Source: Alteromonas sp. 1_MG-2023
GTDB taxonomy: Bacteria; Pseudomonadota; Gammaproteobacteria; Enterobacterales; Alteromonadaceae
Direction: 5' to 3'
Length of the DNA: 64,000 nucleotides
Assembly (NCBI RefSeq): GCF_030547075.1
Contig: NZ_JAUOQH010000001.1
Location: forward strand, 62,001 to 126,000
Below the pieces are notes generated by a model that did not search any database, had not been told where the DNA came from, and saw only the letters and a program-made list of their open reading frames with translations. Positions 49,145 through 57,936 of this stretch are shown here, piece after piece (position 1 is the stretch's first letter; each line of letters opens with the position of its first letter). The translations under genes were made by a program, and so were the position numbers.

Positions 49145-50413
49145 CTACCAGTCTGTAAGTGCCGCCATGGTAAAGAGTTCTTCTTCAAAACCGAGTACCA
49201 CCTGCTGCGCTTCAATATTAACGATTTGCACTTTATCGTCAATCCAATCGCCTTCACCCATTTGAATACCGTTCACTCTTACCCAACGATCATCTGGTCG
49301 CGACGCGTACATATGAGCACTGAAGCTCATAGAAGGTAATCGCGTTAATAAGCGAACCGGTAACTGATCAACACGCTGTATGTTGTCTCTCACCGTCACT
49401 TTCGTTTCAGGCTCAAAGCTATCATTTTCGGCTTGAGTATCCAGAGCAGCCACCGCTTGATTAAAGCGAGCTAACAGTTCTGGGGAGACTTCAATGCTGT
49501 TGTCATCTTGGTCACCTTGAGAGTTAAGCACACGCCCCTCTTCTTCAGCGGCGGCTAAATCAACCTCGTTGTTCGGCTCATTACTTTCAGTTCCTGAAGA
49601 CTGCTGGCTGTTTGGCTGGCCATTTTGTTGACTTAGTTGCTGGCTCGGACTACTAGCGTAGTGAGTCGATTCTTGTCCAGGCCCTTCTTGAATAAACAAG
49701 CTAGGGTCTGCTACTTGAGCGGGAGCGCTGTTAGAAGCTAATTCGTCATTCCCAGTTGAACCCTGCTGAGGTTGGTTACTGTTGGGGGAGACCTGATTCG
49801 GCGAAGCGCTTGAATCTGTCGAACCTGGTTTTGTTGAAGGCTCAGAAGGCCCTTGCAGGGCCTCTTTCGAGGGTTCAGGCAAATATTCTGATGAGGGAGT
49901 CTGTAATGCCATCTCAGCACCGTCAGCAGTGGTTGATTTTTCTGATTGAATTGACGCTACAACAGATGCAGTAACCGATGGCCACCACTCACCACGCGTG
50001 GCAACCATAAAGCCTAAGCACAAACCTCCAGTAACAATAATGGTATAAGTCGCCAATTCCTTGCCATACACCTTCCACATAGAAGGTAAGCCTTGCACTG
50101 TAGGCAAAAATAGGCTGCGATTAAATTGGTCAGACAGCGTTTTGTCGAACTTTGCGCTGGTATCGTGCTGGCCACGTAATAGCGCTTGGGTTTGGGTGCG
50201 ATGTCCAGTTCCGGCTGTAGTTGCAGGCGCAATTTCTACAGTTTGGTCAGGATCTATCTCTATTTCCTGAACACCCATTTCTGCTAAGCCTTCCACCATA
50301 GCATCGCTAGATACCAAGCCCGACTTTCGAATTTTAACCGGCCCGTTCTGCTGTGTTATCTTAACTATCACCATGCCAGGCTTTAGATCACTAATACTAA
50401 GTATATTAGACAT
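49145..50413 (-). CDS. gspB: GspB-like type II secretion accessory protein with extra N-terminal domain
   Basis: A 422-residue protein. The C-terminal T2SSB domain (about 345-422) has DQLPVRLLTRLPSMSFSAHMYA, then RVNGIQMGEGDWID (key part). One transmembrane helix lies near residues 121-139. A long Ser/Gln/Asn/Pro-rich periplasmic linker fills about 150-330. The first 60 residues (DLKPGMVIVKI, EGLAEMGVQEIEIDPDQ) resemble the DUF3391 domain usually found at the N-terminus of HD-GYP proteins and are not part of standard GspB. GspA and GspB insert the secretin. The frame reaches to 50455, but the ATG at 50413 starts this domain. It overlaps gspA by 8 bases. Confidence 0.82.
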   Translation of the reverse strand: MSNILSISDLKPGMVIVKITQQNGPVKIRKSGLVSSDAMVEGLAEMGVQEIEIDPDQTVEIAPATTAGTGHRTQTQALLRGQHDTSAKFDKTLSDQFNRSLFLPTVQGLPSMWKVYGKELATYTIIVTGGLCLGFMVATRGEWWPSVTASVVASIQSEKSTTADGAEMALQTPSSEYLPEPSKEALQGPSEPSTKPGSTDSSASPNQVSPNSNQPQQGSTGNDELASNSAPAQVADPSLFIQEGPGQESTHYASSPSQQLSQQNGQPNSQQSSGTESNEPNNEVDLAAAEEEGRVLNSQGDQDDNSIEVSPELLARFNQAVAALDTQAENDSFEPETKVTVRDNIQRVDQLPVRLLTRLPSMSFSAHMYASRPDDRWVRVNGIQMGEGDWIDDKVQIVNIEAQQVVLGFEEELFTMAALTDW

Positions 50414-51317
50414 ATAAACCCCCAAGGCCATAACCACAGAACACAGCCACCACAAATGCGCTGAGAAGCCACCATTTGCGGTTGCCCTGCATACGCTGGC
50501 TTACCACATCTTCACCAAGAATTTGCTGTGCTGCTGCAAGGAAAATAGGCTTTTGCACTACGGCATGTTGTTTGGTGAAAGAAAGGGTTAATGCCCTATC
50601 ACAAAGTAGGTTTATAACCCTTGGAATACCCCCGGTAATTTGATGCACTGCCCGAAGAGTTGATTTACTAAAGATGCTCACATCACCATGCGCTACACTT
50701 AACCTATGTGCTATGTAAGCACTAACTTCTAGGCTTGTAAGTGGCAGCAAATGATACCGTGCAGTAATACGCTGGGCGAGCTGTCTGAGCTCGTTGCGCT
50801 TTAATAGTTGCTGTAATTCTGGCTGGCCAATTAATACTACTTTTAATAGCTTTTCACGGTTGGTCTCTAAATTTGTGAGTAACCGTAATTGTTCCAATAC
50901 TTCTGGCAATAAATGCTGCGCTTCATCAACCATCAACACAGTGTTCATGCCCTGTTGGTGATTTTCTGCCAACTTAGATAAAATTAAGTCAGTAAAATAT
51001 TTTAAGCTGGCTTTCTCTTCTTGGTACTGTAAACCAAGTTCATCACACACGGTAGCGAGCAACTCCAGCGCAGAAAGCGTAGGGTTTAAAATCATTGCTA
51101 CTTGGGTGTTATCAGGCAATTGCTGCAATAACTTACGAGAAACCGTGGTTTTCCCTGTACCTACCTCGCCGGTAAGCATCACAAAACCGCCACTTTCACT
51201 TAGCCCAAAAGTAAGGTGTGCTAACGCCTCTTTGTGCCGCGGGCTCATATAGAGGTAATCGGGGTTTGGCGCGATTGAAAACGGATTATCGCTTAACCCA
51301 AAGTAATTCAAATACAT
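50406..51317 (-). CDS. gspA: GspA/ExeA-like AAA ATPase (short form)
   Basis: A 303-residue ExeA-family ATPase. Walker A is GEVGTGKTT (residues 50-58), Walker B VLMVDEAQHL near 125-134, sensor segment VLIGQPEL near 162, and GGIPRVINLLCDRAL near 230-244. One transmembrane helix lies at the very C-terminus (about 284-302). ExeA of Aeromonas has a periplasmic peptidoglycan-binding domain after that helix; here the protein ends at the helix. With GspB it helps the type II secretin cross the peptidoglycan layer. It overlaps gspB. Confidence 0.87.
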   Translation of the reverse strand: MYLNYFGLSDNPFSIAPNPDYLYMSPRHKEALAHLTFGLSESGGFVMLTGEVGTGKTTVSRKLLQQLPDNTQVAMILNPTLSALELLATVCDELGLQYQEEKASLKYFTDLILSKLAENHQQGMNTVLMVDEAQHLLPEVLEQLRLLTNLETNREKLLKVVLIGQPELQQLLKRNELRQLAQRITARYHLLPLTSLEVSAYIAHRLSVAHGDVSIFSKSTLRAVHQITGGIPRVINLLCDRALTLSFTKQHAVVQKPIFLAAAQQILGEDVVSQRMQGNRKWWLLSAFVVAVFCGYGLGGLYV

Positions 51318-51447
51318 GGTATTCGCTGTTGAAGTTGAAAACGCGATTTAAACTACCAGAGCGTGAACAGAAGTCAAAGTGTGCTTATGTAAACTGCTTC
51401 TGTAATAATACCCATTGGCTTAAGAAAATTTAGAATACAGAGGTTAC

Positions 51448-52674
51448 ATGCAGGTTTATTTAGTTGGCGGCGCGGTGCGCGACACCCTATTAGGGAGAAC
51501 AGTCACCGAACGCGATTATGTGGTGGTAGGAGCAACACCGGCACAAATGCTAGCTAAAGGCTTCACCCAAGTGGGTAAAGACTTTCCTGTATTCTTACAC
51601 CCTAAAACCTCGGAAGAATACGCACTTGCCCGTACTGAGCGTAAAATGGGCAGCGGCTATACTGGCTTTGAATGTGATGCTTCTACCTCGGTTACTTTGG
51701 AGGAAGACCTAAAACGCCGCGACTTAACTGTAAATGCCATTGCCCGAGACCCAGACGGCGAACTTATCGACCCTTATAATGGCCAACAAGATTTACAAAA
51801 TAAAGTGCTTCGTCATGTTTCAGACGCGTTCAGTGAAGACCCTTTGCGGGTATTTCGCGTAGCCCGTTTTGCCACCCGCTATGCCTATTTAGGCTTTACC
51901 ATTGCTGAAGAAACCTTAAGCCTGATGACCGCGATGGCCAATTCTGGTGAGTTAACTAGCCTAAGTGCAGAAAGAGTATGGCAAGAAACTAAGCGAAGTT
52001 TGCTTGAAGCCACACCCGAGGTATTCTTCACAACCTTAAAGTCTTGCCACGGCTTAGACGACTGGTTTGTAGAACTCAGTGAATCAGAGCATGCCTTTAA
52101 CACTGGTATTCAAGGCCTTCAACAAATTCAAAAGTACACTCAAAGCAATGGCTCCAATTTTACAGCCCCAATCGAAGTACGTTTTGCAGCGCTTTGTTCA
52201 GGTTTATCGCTTAATCAAGTTCAACAACTGTGTAATCGATTGAAAGTACAAAACACGGTGAGCGAAATTGCTGAAATGGTAAGTGCGCATAAAGCTTTAC
52301 TTATCAGTAGCGACAAACTAGAAGCCCATACCCTATTAATTGTGTTTAATAAAACCGATGCATGGCGACGCCCTGAGCGCTTTAACCTTTTTCTCAGTGC
52401 CTTGCAGCCTTTTGCTATGCTTCAACAAGATTCAGGGCTCTCAAATGAGCACTCAGATGGGCACTCAGATGGGCACTTATCAGCGCATTCTTCAAAACAA
52501 TCAGAAACCATGAATACATCGAATTGGCAACAGCGCGAAGTACTAATATCCCAAGCTTTAGCGGCGGCGAATACTGTGGATGTACAGCACATCATTGCCC
52601 AAGGGTTTAAAGGCCCTGAAATTCGAGAAGCGCTAAATAATGCTAAGTTAGAAAAAATAAGCGCGCTTCTTTGA
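51448..52674 (+). CDS. cca: CCA-adding tRNA nucleotidyltransferase, HD site lost
   Basis: A 408-residue class II CCA enzyme (E. coli Cca 412). The catalytic head has VYLVGGAVRDTLLG, then ERDYVVVG, where the metal pair is Glu21 and Asp23 in place of the usual DxD. RTERKMGSGYTGF and EEDLKRRDLTVNAIA also match closely. It adds or repairs the 3' CCA end of tRNA. In the E. coli enzyme a C-terminal HD domain has CHDLGKG and a histidine-rich loop; here the matching stretch is VRFAALCSGLSLNQ, and about 20 residues with the HHGH loop are missing. Phosphohydrolase activity should be absent. A His/Ser/Asp-rich insert encoded by 12-bp repeats lies near residues 332-350. Confidence 0.92.
   Translation: MQVYLVGGAVRDTLLGRTVTERDYVVVGATPAQMLAKGFTQVGKDFPVFLHPKTSEEYALARTERKMGSGYTGFECDASTSVTLEEDLKRRDLTVNAIARDPDGELIDPYNGQQDLQNKVLRHVSDAFSEDPLRVFRVARFATRYAYLGFTIAEETLSLMTAMANSGELTSLSAERVWQETKRSLLEATPEVFFTTLKSCHGLDDWFVELSESEHAFNTGIQGLQQIQKYTQSNGSNFTAPIEVRFAALCSGLSLNQVQQLCNRLKVQNTVSEIAEMVSAHKALLISSDKLEAHTLLIVFNKTDAWRRPERFNLFLSALQPFAMLQQDSGLSNEHSDGHSDGHLSAHSSKQSETMNTSNWQQREVLISQALAAANTVDVQHIIAQGFKGPEIREALNNAKLEKISALL
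52447..52478 (+). repeat. 12-bp tandem repeat inside cca
   Basis: GAGCACTCAGAT (52447-52458), GGGCACTCAGAT (52459-52470) and a partial third unit GGGCACTT encode the repeated peptide HSDG in an insert of the Cca protein. The period is in frame. Confidence 0.9.
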
Positions 52675-52947
52675 TTAAGCAGTTCTTTAATTAAGTGCTT
52701 GCCACCTCAGGTCGCATAAGTCGCCTCTCTGACAAGTCTTACTGGCGAGGCGCACAGATCAGGCAAACAGATAAGGCCGATAGCTAAGACACCTTCATAA
52801 ATTGATTGAATAAGGTGCGCTTAAAAAGAGCTTTTATAAGAAGCCCACACAAAACTCTTTAGTAAATTACCTATTACGTGTTTTTTTTCTACGTTTTGTA
52901 CCATAAATGCTACAATACGCCCCATTCAATATGAGCGTTTTTATACT

Positions 52948-54198
52948 ATGACTTTCGAAGATCTCGAATTAGACGAAGAACTCTGCCACGCAGTGGCAGA
53001 TATGGGCTACGAGAGCCCCACCAGCGTACAATCTTTGGTTATCCCTCATGCAATGGACGGGCGCGATATTTTAGCGTCAGCGCCTACTGGTACGGGTAAA
53101 ACCGCTGCGTTCTTGTTGCCGGTTTGTCAGTTTTTACTCGACTACCCACGTAAACAACCAGGTTCAACCCGCATTCTTATTCTTACCCCTACCCGCGAAC
53201 TTGCGCTTCAAGTGTATGAACAAGCTGTTGAGTTAACCAGACATACTGACATTGTTAGCGGTGTAATTACCGGTGGCATTAACTACGGTAGCGACAGAGA
53301 AACCCTTAGCCAAAGTATCGATATTTTGGTGGCGACCCCAGGGCGTTTATTCGAGCACATCCAAAATGAAATGGCCGATTGTCGTGACATCGAGTGCCTT
53401 ATACTTGATGAAGCCGACCGCATGCTAGACATGGGTTTTCGCACTATTGTGAACCAGATTGCGAGTGAAGCACGCTGGCGCAAACAGAACATGCTATTTT
53501 CTGCCACATTAGAAGGCGGCGGTGTAAGTCAGTTTGCCAATGACATTTTGCAAAACCCTGAAGTGATTGAAGCCTTTCCATCACGAAAAGAAAAGAACAA
53601 AATTCATCAGTGGTACCACCTAGCTGATGACTTAAACCATAAAAAGGCATTGCTCGTTCATATATTAAAAGAACAAGCGACGACTACGGTTGTGTTTGTT
53701 AAAACTCGTGAACGCCTGCAAATGCTAAAAGATTACTTAGCATCGCAAGATATTATGGTGTGCTGGTTACAAGGCGAAATGCCACAAGATAAACGTATGG
53801 CTGCCTTAACGCGTTTTAAAAGTGGCGAAGTGCCAGTATTACTGGCCACCGACGTAGCCGCACGAGGCATTGATGTACCTGAAGTTAGTCATGTTATTAA
53901 CTTCGATATGCCACGCAAAGCCGATATCTATGTGCATAGAATTGGTCGTACTGGCCGTGCTGGTGCTAAAGGCACTGCAATTTCATTGGTAGAAGCCCAC
54001 GACTTTGAGTTCATCGCCAAAGCCGCCCGCTATACCGAGGAGCCTATTAAAGCCCGCGTTATCGCCGAACTTCGTCCGCAGAACAAAACACCTAAAATTG
54101 GCCCAAGAAAGAAAAAGCTAACCGCGAAAGACAAAGCAAAAGCCAAGTCTAAAGCGAAGCCAAAGAATAAAACCAAAGTACGCACTAAAAAGCGCTAG
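52948..54198 (+). CDS. srmB: DEAD-box RNA helicase SrmB
   Basis: A 416-residue helicase. Motifs in order: Q motif region (YESPTSVQ), Walker A APTGTGKT near 48, PTRELALQ near 81, GGINYGS near 111, TPGRLFEH, DEADRMLDMGF near 155, SATLEG near 188 and HRIGRTGRAG near 330. The insertion KIHQWYHLADDL after motif III and EEPIKARVIAELRP near the C-terminus match E. coli SrmB specifically. It helps assemble the 50S ribosomal subunit. The C-terminal 40 residues are strongly basic (Lys/Arg-rich), as is usual for RNA binding. The upstream 270 bases after cca should hold its promoter; I could not assign one. Confidence 0.94.
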   Translation: MTFEDLELDEELCHAVADMGYESPTSVQSLVIPHAMDGRDILASAPTGTGKTAAFLLPVCQFLLDYPRKQPGSTRILILTPTRELALQVYEQAVELTRHTDIVSGVITGGINYGSDRETLSQSIDILVATPGRLFEHIQNEMADCRDIECLILDEADRMLDMGFRTIVNQIASEARWRKQNMLFSATLEGGGVSQFANDILQNPEVIEAFPSRKEKNKIHQWYHLADDLNHKKALLVHILKEQATTTVVFVKTRERLQMLKDYLASQDIMVCWLQGEMPQDKRMAALTRFKSGEVPVLLATDVAARGIDVPEVSHVINFDMPRKADIYVHRIGRTGRAGAKGTAISLVEAHDFEFIAKAARYTEEPIKARVIAELRPQNKTPKIGPRKKKLTAKDKAKAKSKAKPKNKTKVRTKKR

Positions 54199-54581
54199 TG
54201 CGATGCAATGATATGGGGATAAGAGATGCGGCCAATCAGGTGTGTTGGCTGCGTAAGCCCTCTCCCAATTTTTGGGCCATCTGCGAAACTGGCAGGTATA
54301 AACCTCGTTTAGCCATTTTAGAGATTTCTTATAAACCGATTCTTGTAAAGGGCTGCTTAATTCCCTACACACGCTGTTAAATAAACCGCGATTAAAACTG
54401 CAATATTAGCTACGCAGGCTAGCAAATAGGTGAACTAACTACCCCGTAACCACGCGGTAAATACGTCCCTGTACGCTCCGCTGCCGCATCCATGCGGCAG
54501 AGGGGTTTCGGGGTAGTTAGTTTTCCTGCTTAGCCTAACCTGCGCCAGCTAAATATGAATTCAATTTCTTAAGGTATTTTT
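54199..54581. other. Intergenic region between srmB and rdgB
   Basis: A 383-base gap. Its second half holds the palindromic element listed separately at 54433-54522. The first half shows no gene, no family motif and no clear terminator for srmB. Confidence 0.7.
54433..54522. repeat. Palindromic intergenic element with nested hairpins
   Basis: Outer arms AACTAACTACCCCG (54433-54446) and CGGGGTAGTTAGTT (54509-54522) are a perfect 14-bp inverted repeat. Inside lies a second perfect hairpin, CTGCCGCAT (54481-54489) with ATGCGGCAG (54492-54500) and a 2-base loop. The core is more GC-rich than its surroundings. The layout suits a dispersed palindromic repeat or small non-autonomous mobile element, or a structured RNA. 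Copy number cannot be judged from one window. Confidence 0.72.
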
Positions 54582-55184
54582 ATGACTTTTCCTCAAAAGA
54601 TAGTGCTCGCGTCTGGTAATCAGGGCAAGGTGCGTGAGTTCACCAGCTTGTTTGCTGAATACGGTGTAGATGTTATTGCGCAAAAAGAATTGGGCGTGGA
54701 AGATGTGCCTGAAACTGGCACTACCTTTGTTGAAAATGCCATTATTAAAGCTCGACATGCTGCCGAGGTAACAGGTTTACCCGCTATTGCTGACGATTCG
54801 GGTTTAGTGGTTGATGCTCTTGGCGGCGCGCCAGGCATTTATTCAGCTCGTTTTGCTGGCGATAATGCTACCGACAGTGACAATATCGACAAGCTTTTAA
54901 GTGAGCTATCGGGCAGCGATAACCGCAAAGCACATTTCTTTTGCACACTCGTCTTCATGCGTCACGCTGATGATCCTGTGCCTTTAGTCAGCCAAGGCAA
55001 ATGGCAAGGCGAAATTTTAAATTCTCGGGAAGGCGATGGTGGCTTTGGTTACGATCCTGTGTTTAACGTGCCGTCACACAACTGCACTGCTGCCCAGTTA
55101 GATAAAGCTGAAAAGAACCGTATTAGTCATCGCGGAAATGCCCTGGCTATATTATTAGAATCAATGAGAAACACTTTTGCGTAA
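54582..55184 (+). CDS. rdgB: XTP/dITP pyrophosphatase (RdgB/HAM1 family)
   Basis: A 200-residue non-canonical purine NTP pyrophosphatase (E. coli RdgB 197). It starts [14 protein letters not shown], has [24 protein letters not shown] near residue 68-91 (core [10 protein letters not shown]), and FGYDPVF near 152. Conserved HRG lies near the C-terminus. It removes ITP, XTP and dITP from nucleotide pools. It overlaps hemW by 8 bases, the same gene order as in E. coli. Confidence 0.97.
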   Translation: MTFPQKIVLASGNQGKVREFTSLFAEYGVDVIAQKELGVEDVPETGTTFVENAIIKARHAAEVTGLPAIADDSGLVVDALGGAPGIYSARFAGDNATDSDNIDKLLSELSGSDNRKAHFFCTLVFMRHADDPVPLVSQGKWQGEILNSREGDGGFGYDPVFNVPSHNCTAAQLDKAEKNRISHRGNALAILLESMRNTFA

Positions 55185-56316
55185 TCCTCCACTAAGTTTG
55201 TACGTGCATATTCCTTGGTGCGTACAAAAATGCCCTTACTGCGATTTTAATTCACACGGTTTAAAGTCTGCACTGCCCGAAAAAGAATACGTGGCTCACT
55301 TACTTGATGACTTAGCCATAGATGCTAAGCGTATTGGCGATAGGCCAATTGAAACGATTTTCATAGGCGGGGGCACCCCAAGTTTATTTTCAGCCGAGGC
55401 AATTAGCGACTTAATCAAAGGGATTCGCACGCGGGTGAACTTGACAGATGACGCTGAAATTACCATGGAAGCAAACCCTGGCACGGTGGAAAGTGGCCGT
55501 TTCGCTGGATTTTATCAAGCCGGAATAAACCGTATATCAGTAGGTATACAAAGCTTTCAGCCAGCCCACTTAAAGGTGCTTGGCCGCATTCATGACGATA
55601 CCCAAGCCATAGAGGCGATAAACCAAGCGCATAGTGCTGGCCTACCCACGTTTAACCTAGATTTAATGCACGGCTTGCCTGAGCAGAGTGTTGAAAATGC
55701 TATGTCTGATGTAGATAAAGCGCTGGCGTTATCACCCTATCATTTGTCGTGGTATCAGCTCACCATTGAGCCTAATACACCCTTTTATTCTCGCCCGCCG
55801 GAATTACCCGATGACGATATATTGTGGGATATTCAAGAACAAGGGCATGCTCGATTAAAAGCCGCAGGTTACGAGCAATACGAGATTTCTGCTTACGCAA
55901 AAGCGGGGCATCAGTGTCAGCATAATCTTAACTACTGGCGCTTTGGGGATTACTTGGGAATAGGTTGCGGTGCCCACGGTAAGATTACGGATATCGCTAC
56001 AGGCACTATTACGCGTACGGTTAAAATTAAGCACCCTCGTGGTTACATGGAAATAAGCCGCCCTTATTTGGATACTGCAACTCAAGTACCTGCTGAAGAC
56101 TTACCTTTTGAATTTTTCATGAACCGCTTTAGATTAGTAGAGCCCTGCCCTATTGAGGATTACACCACACTAACCGGTGTTGAACTGACAAAAGAATATC
56201 AAGACGCTTTGGATGATGCCCAAACACAAGGGCTACTCGATATTACCGATACCCATTGGCAGGTAACCGCCAAAGGCAGACGTTACTTGAATACTTTGCT
56301 ATCTTGCTTCGTATAG
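55177..56316 (+). CDS. hemW: HemW heme chaperone / radical SAM enzyme
   Basis: A 379-residue radical SAM protein related to HemN. The iron-sulfur motif is CVQKCPYC (Cys15, Cys19, Cys22), without the extra Cys of true HemN (CPYCDF in place of CxFC). [11 protein letters not shown] near 64 and EANPGTVE near 98 bind SAM. It has heme chaperone function in E. coli rather than coproporphyrinogen oxidase activity. The start is a TTG at 55177 inside the rdgB end; no other start precedes [11 protein letters not shown]. It ends convergent with the yggN gene. Confidence 0.93.
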   Translation: MRNPPLSLYVHIPWCVQKCPYCDFNSHGLKSALPEKEYVAHLLDDLAIDAKRIGDRPIETIFIGGGTPSLFSAEAISDLIKGIRTRVNLTDDAEITMEANPGTVESGRFAGFYQAGINRISVGIQSFQPAHLKVLGRIHDDTQAIEAINQAHSAGLPTFNLDLMHGLPEQSVENAMSDVDKALALSPYHLSWYQLTIEPNTPFYSRPPELPDDDILWDIQEQGHARLKAAGYEQYEISAYAKAGHQCQHNLNYWRFGDYLGIGCGAHGKITDIATGTITRTVKIKHPRGYMEISRPYLDTATQVPAEDLPFEFFMNRFRLVEPCPIEDYTTLTGVELTKEYQDALDDAQTQGLLDITDTHWQVTAKGRRYLNTLLSCFV

Positions 56317-56370
56317 GTGGTATTGAGATTGGTTGGCTTGAATTAGCCGCGCTTAGTAAAAGGCTAACTA

Positions 56371-57180
56371 CTACTCAGTCTCTTCTGGGGAATGGGAAGT
56401 AATGAGGTTATACGGTTGCAAGGCAGGAATTGAAGCGCGAAGCTTTTCTTCAGCAACATCTAACCGTTTTAGCTTGTTGCAAATCCACTCTGCTTTATTT
56501 CTTAGGGTAGTAGCTTTGCTGTTCATGTCTTTTTCAAGCTGCTCGCCTACTGTGCCTAATTGACGGGTAATTTCAGCAACTTTTTCACTATTCACTTCGT
56601 CACTATTCGTGTTAATACCACTAATAGCAGACAAGATACCGCCTACCGAAGTGGAAATAGCTTCTTCTAACTGGGCTTCAATTTCACTGTCAACGAATTC
56701 ATCCACGCTTTCTAACGACCCTGGGCCAATGAAATAATGATTACTTGCGTGCCTAAACTTGTCTTTAACTCTCACTTTCACTCGCTTCATTGCACTATTT
56801 AAGCGCTCGTAGCTGTCGTGATCGCTGCCAACTAAACCTAGGTAAACACTTTCAATAGTATCCACTGCCAAGTCGACACCCTCGGTAGCCAAAACAATCA
56901 TTTTGGGCACTACGTAATGAAGACCGTGGGCGTATTCACCTAACCACTCACTTTGTTCCGCAGTAAGAGTTTGCCAACGCCCATCAATAAAAAGCTGAGT
57001 TTGATCGTTGATTTGCACCCGCGTTCGCGATTTTTCCATGACCCGAAGTTGTGTTTCATTCACTGCTAGGCCGTAGGCAAAATCTATGTTGCACGTGATT
57101 TCCGCCGAGGCTGGCTTAATCCAACCAGCGAATAGCAAGGTGCTTAAAATGCCTATTGATAGGCGTTCAAAATATTTCAT
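56371..57180 (-). CDS. yggN: YggN-like DUF2884 periplasmic protein
   Basis: A 269-residue precursor with a signal peptide cleaved near PASA|EI (about residue 26). The N-terminal domain (ITCNIDFAYGLAVNE, then GRWQTLTAEQSEWLGEYAHGLHYVVPKM, of which GEYAHGL is the key part) resembles the YggN/DUF2884 family. The C-terminal half is helical and charged. A GTG start eight codons upstream (57204) is possible, but the ATG at 57180 gives a standard signal peptide. In E. coli yggN also lies near rdgB and hemW, which supports the call. The function is unknown. Confidence 0.78.
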   Translation of the reverse strand: MKYFERLSIGILSTLLFAGWIKPASAEITCNIDFAYGLAVNETQLRVMEKSRTRVQINDQTQLFIDGRWQTLTAEQSEWLGEYAHGLHYVVPKMIVLATEGVDLAVDTIESVYLGLVGSDHDSYERLNSAMKRVKVRVKDKFRHASNHYFIGPGSLESVDEFVDSEIEAQLEEAISTSVGGILSAISGINTNSDEVNSEKVAEITRQLGTVGEQLEKDMNSKATTLRNKAEWICNKLKRLDVAEEKLRASIPALQPYNLITSHSPEETE

Positions 57181-57288
57181 GGAGCTATTGTGGCTAGCTT
57201 GCACACAAATAGGAAGGTGGCATGAGTCTAAACTGCGAAAAATCAGGGTGAAAGATCAAGGTTGGCATTTATACCCCCAAGCAATAGG

Positions 57289-57316
57289 AAAAGCGCGTAT
57301 TACAGGTGCGCGCTTT
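57289..57316. terminator. Possible terminator hairpin
   Basis: AAAGCGCG (57290-57297) pairs with CGCGCTTT (57309-57316) around an 11-base loop. On the minus strand a TTTT follows, so it may end the DUF1566 operon about 70 bases after its last stop. Confidence 0.5.
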
Positions 57317-57382
57317 ATCATTTCCTACCGTCCCCCCCTTACATTAACCTAAAGTATAAAGTAAGAGGTTTGTCTCATTTCA

Positions 57383-57934
57383 CTAATCGTTAGTGTACGT
57401 TCGCACCAATCTTACGTAAATAAAGCGATCTTTCTCTTTGATTGAATGGCTCGCATTGAAGAATGCGACTACCCATGCTCTATCGGGATCATCTACCGAA
57501 GGCGTGGATGTCCAAAAGTCATCTGGCGGCGTTGCTGGAAACATGGTGCTATTCACAGCGGGGCGAACACAATCACGCTCAACAATGGTAGCAAGCTCTT
57601 TAACATTAGGTAAACGCCAACCTAATAGGTCATCATCACTGGCTGCTTGTGCAAGTTGCAACGCTTGTTGCCACGTGTACTTCACGGCTTCTCCATCACA
57701 GGTACTTCCGTCCCAGGTTTGGCCTTCTGCACAGCGCTCCCACACTAAATCCGTAGGCTCGTGCAACACCGTACTAGTGGTGATAGTAGTAAAGTCTTCA
57801 TCAGGTGTTGTTTCCAGCCCGTCAGACAAACAGGTTTGTGCGGACAGACCAGTAGACGCCAACATAAGCGACGCAGCTACAGCGGCTACGGTTGGTGCTG
57901 ATTTAGGTGCTAATACAGATGCTAAAATTTTCAT
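57383..57934 (-). CDS. Secreted DUF1566 (Lcl-like) protein
   Basis: A 183-residue protein with an N-terminal signal peptide (ends near LSAQT, residue about 33). The DUF1566 domain follows with DLVWERCAEGQTWDGSTC near 62-80 (key part LVWERCAEG), YTWQQALQLAQ, GWRLPNVKELATIV near 105-118 and FWTSTPS near 140. Four or more cysteines suggest disulfides. It starts two bases after the upstream DUF1566 lipoprotein gene, with GGGGAGA as ribosome-binding site, so the two form an operon. No function is assigned; such domains are associated with surface or adhesion proteins. Confidence 0.85.
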   Translation of the reverse strand: MKILASVLAPKSAPTVAAVAASLMLASTGLSAQTCLSDGLETTPDEDFTTITTSTVLHEPTDLVWERCAEGQTWDGSTCDGEAVKYTWQQALQLAQAASDDDLLGWRLPNVKELATIVERDCVRPAVNSTMFPATPPDDFWTSTPSVDDPDRAWVVAFFNASHSIKEKDRFIYVRLVRTYTND

Positions 57935-57936
57935 GA

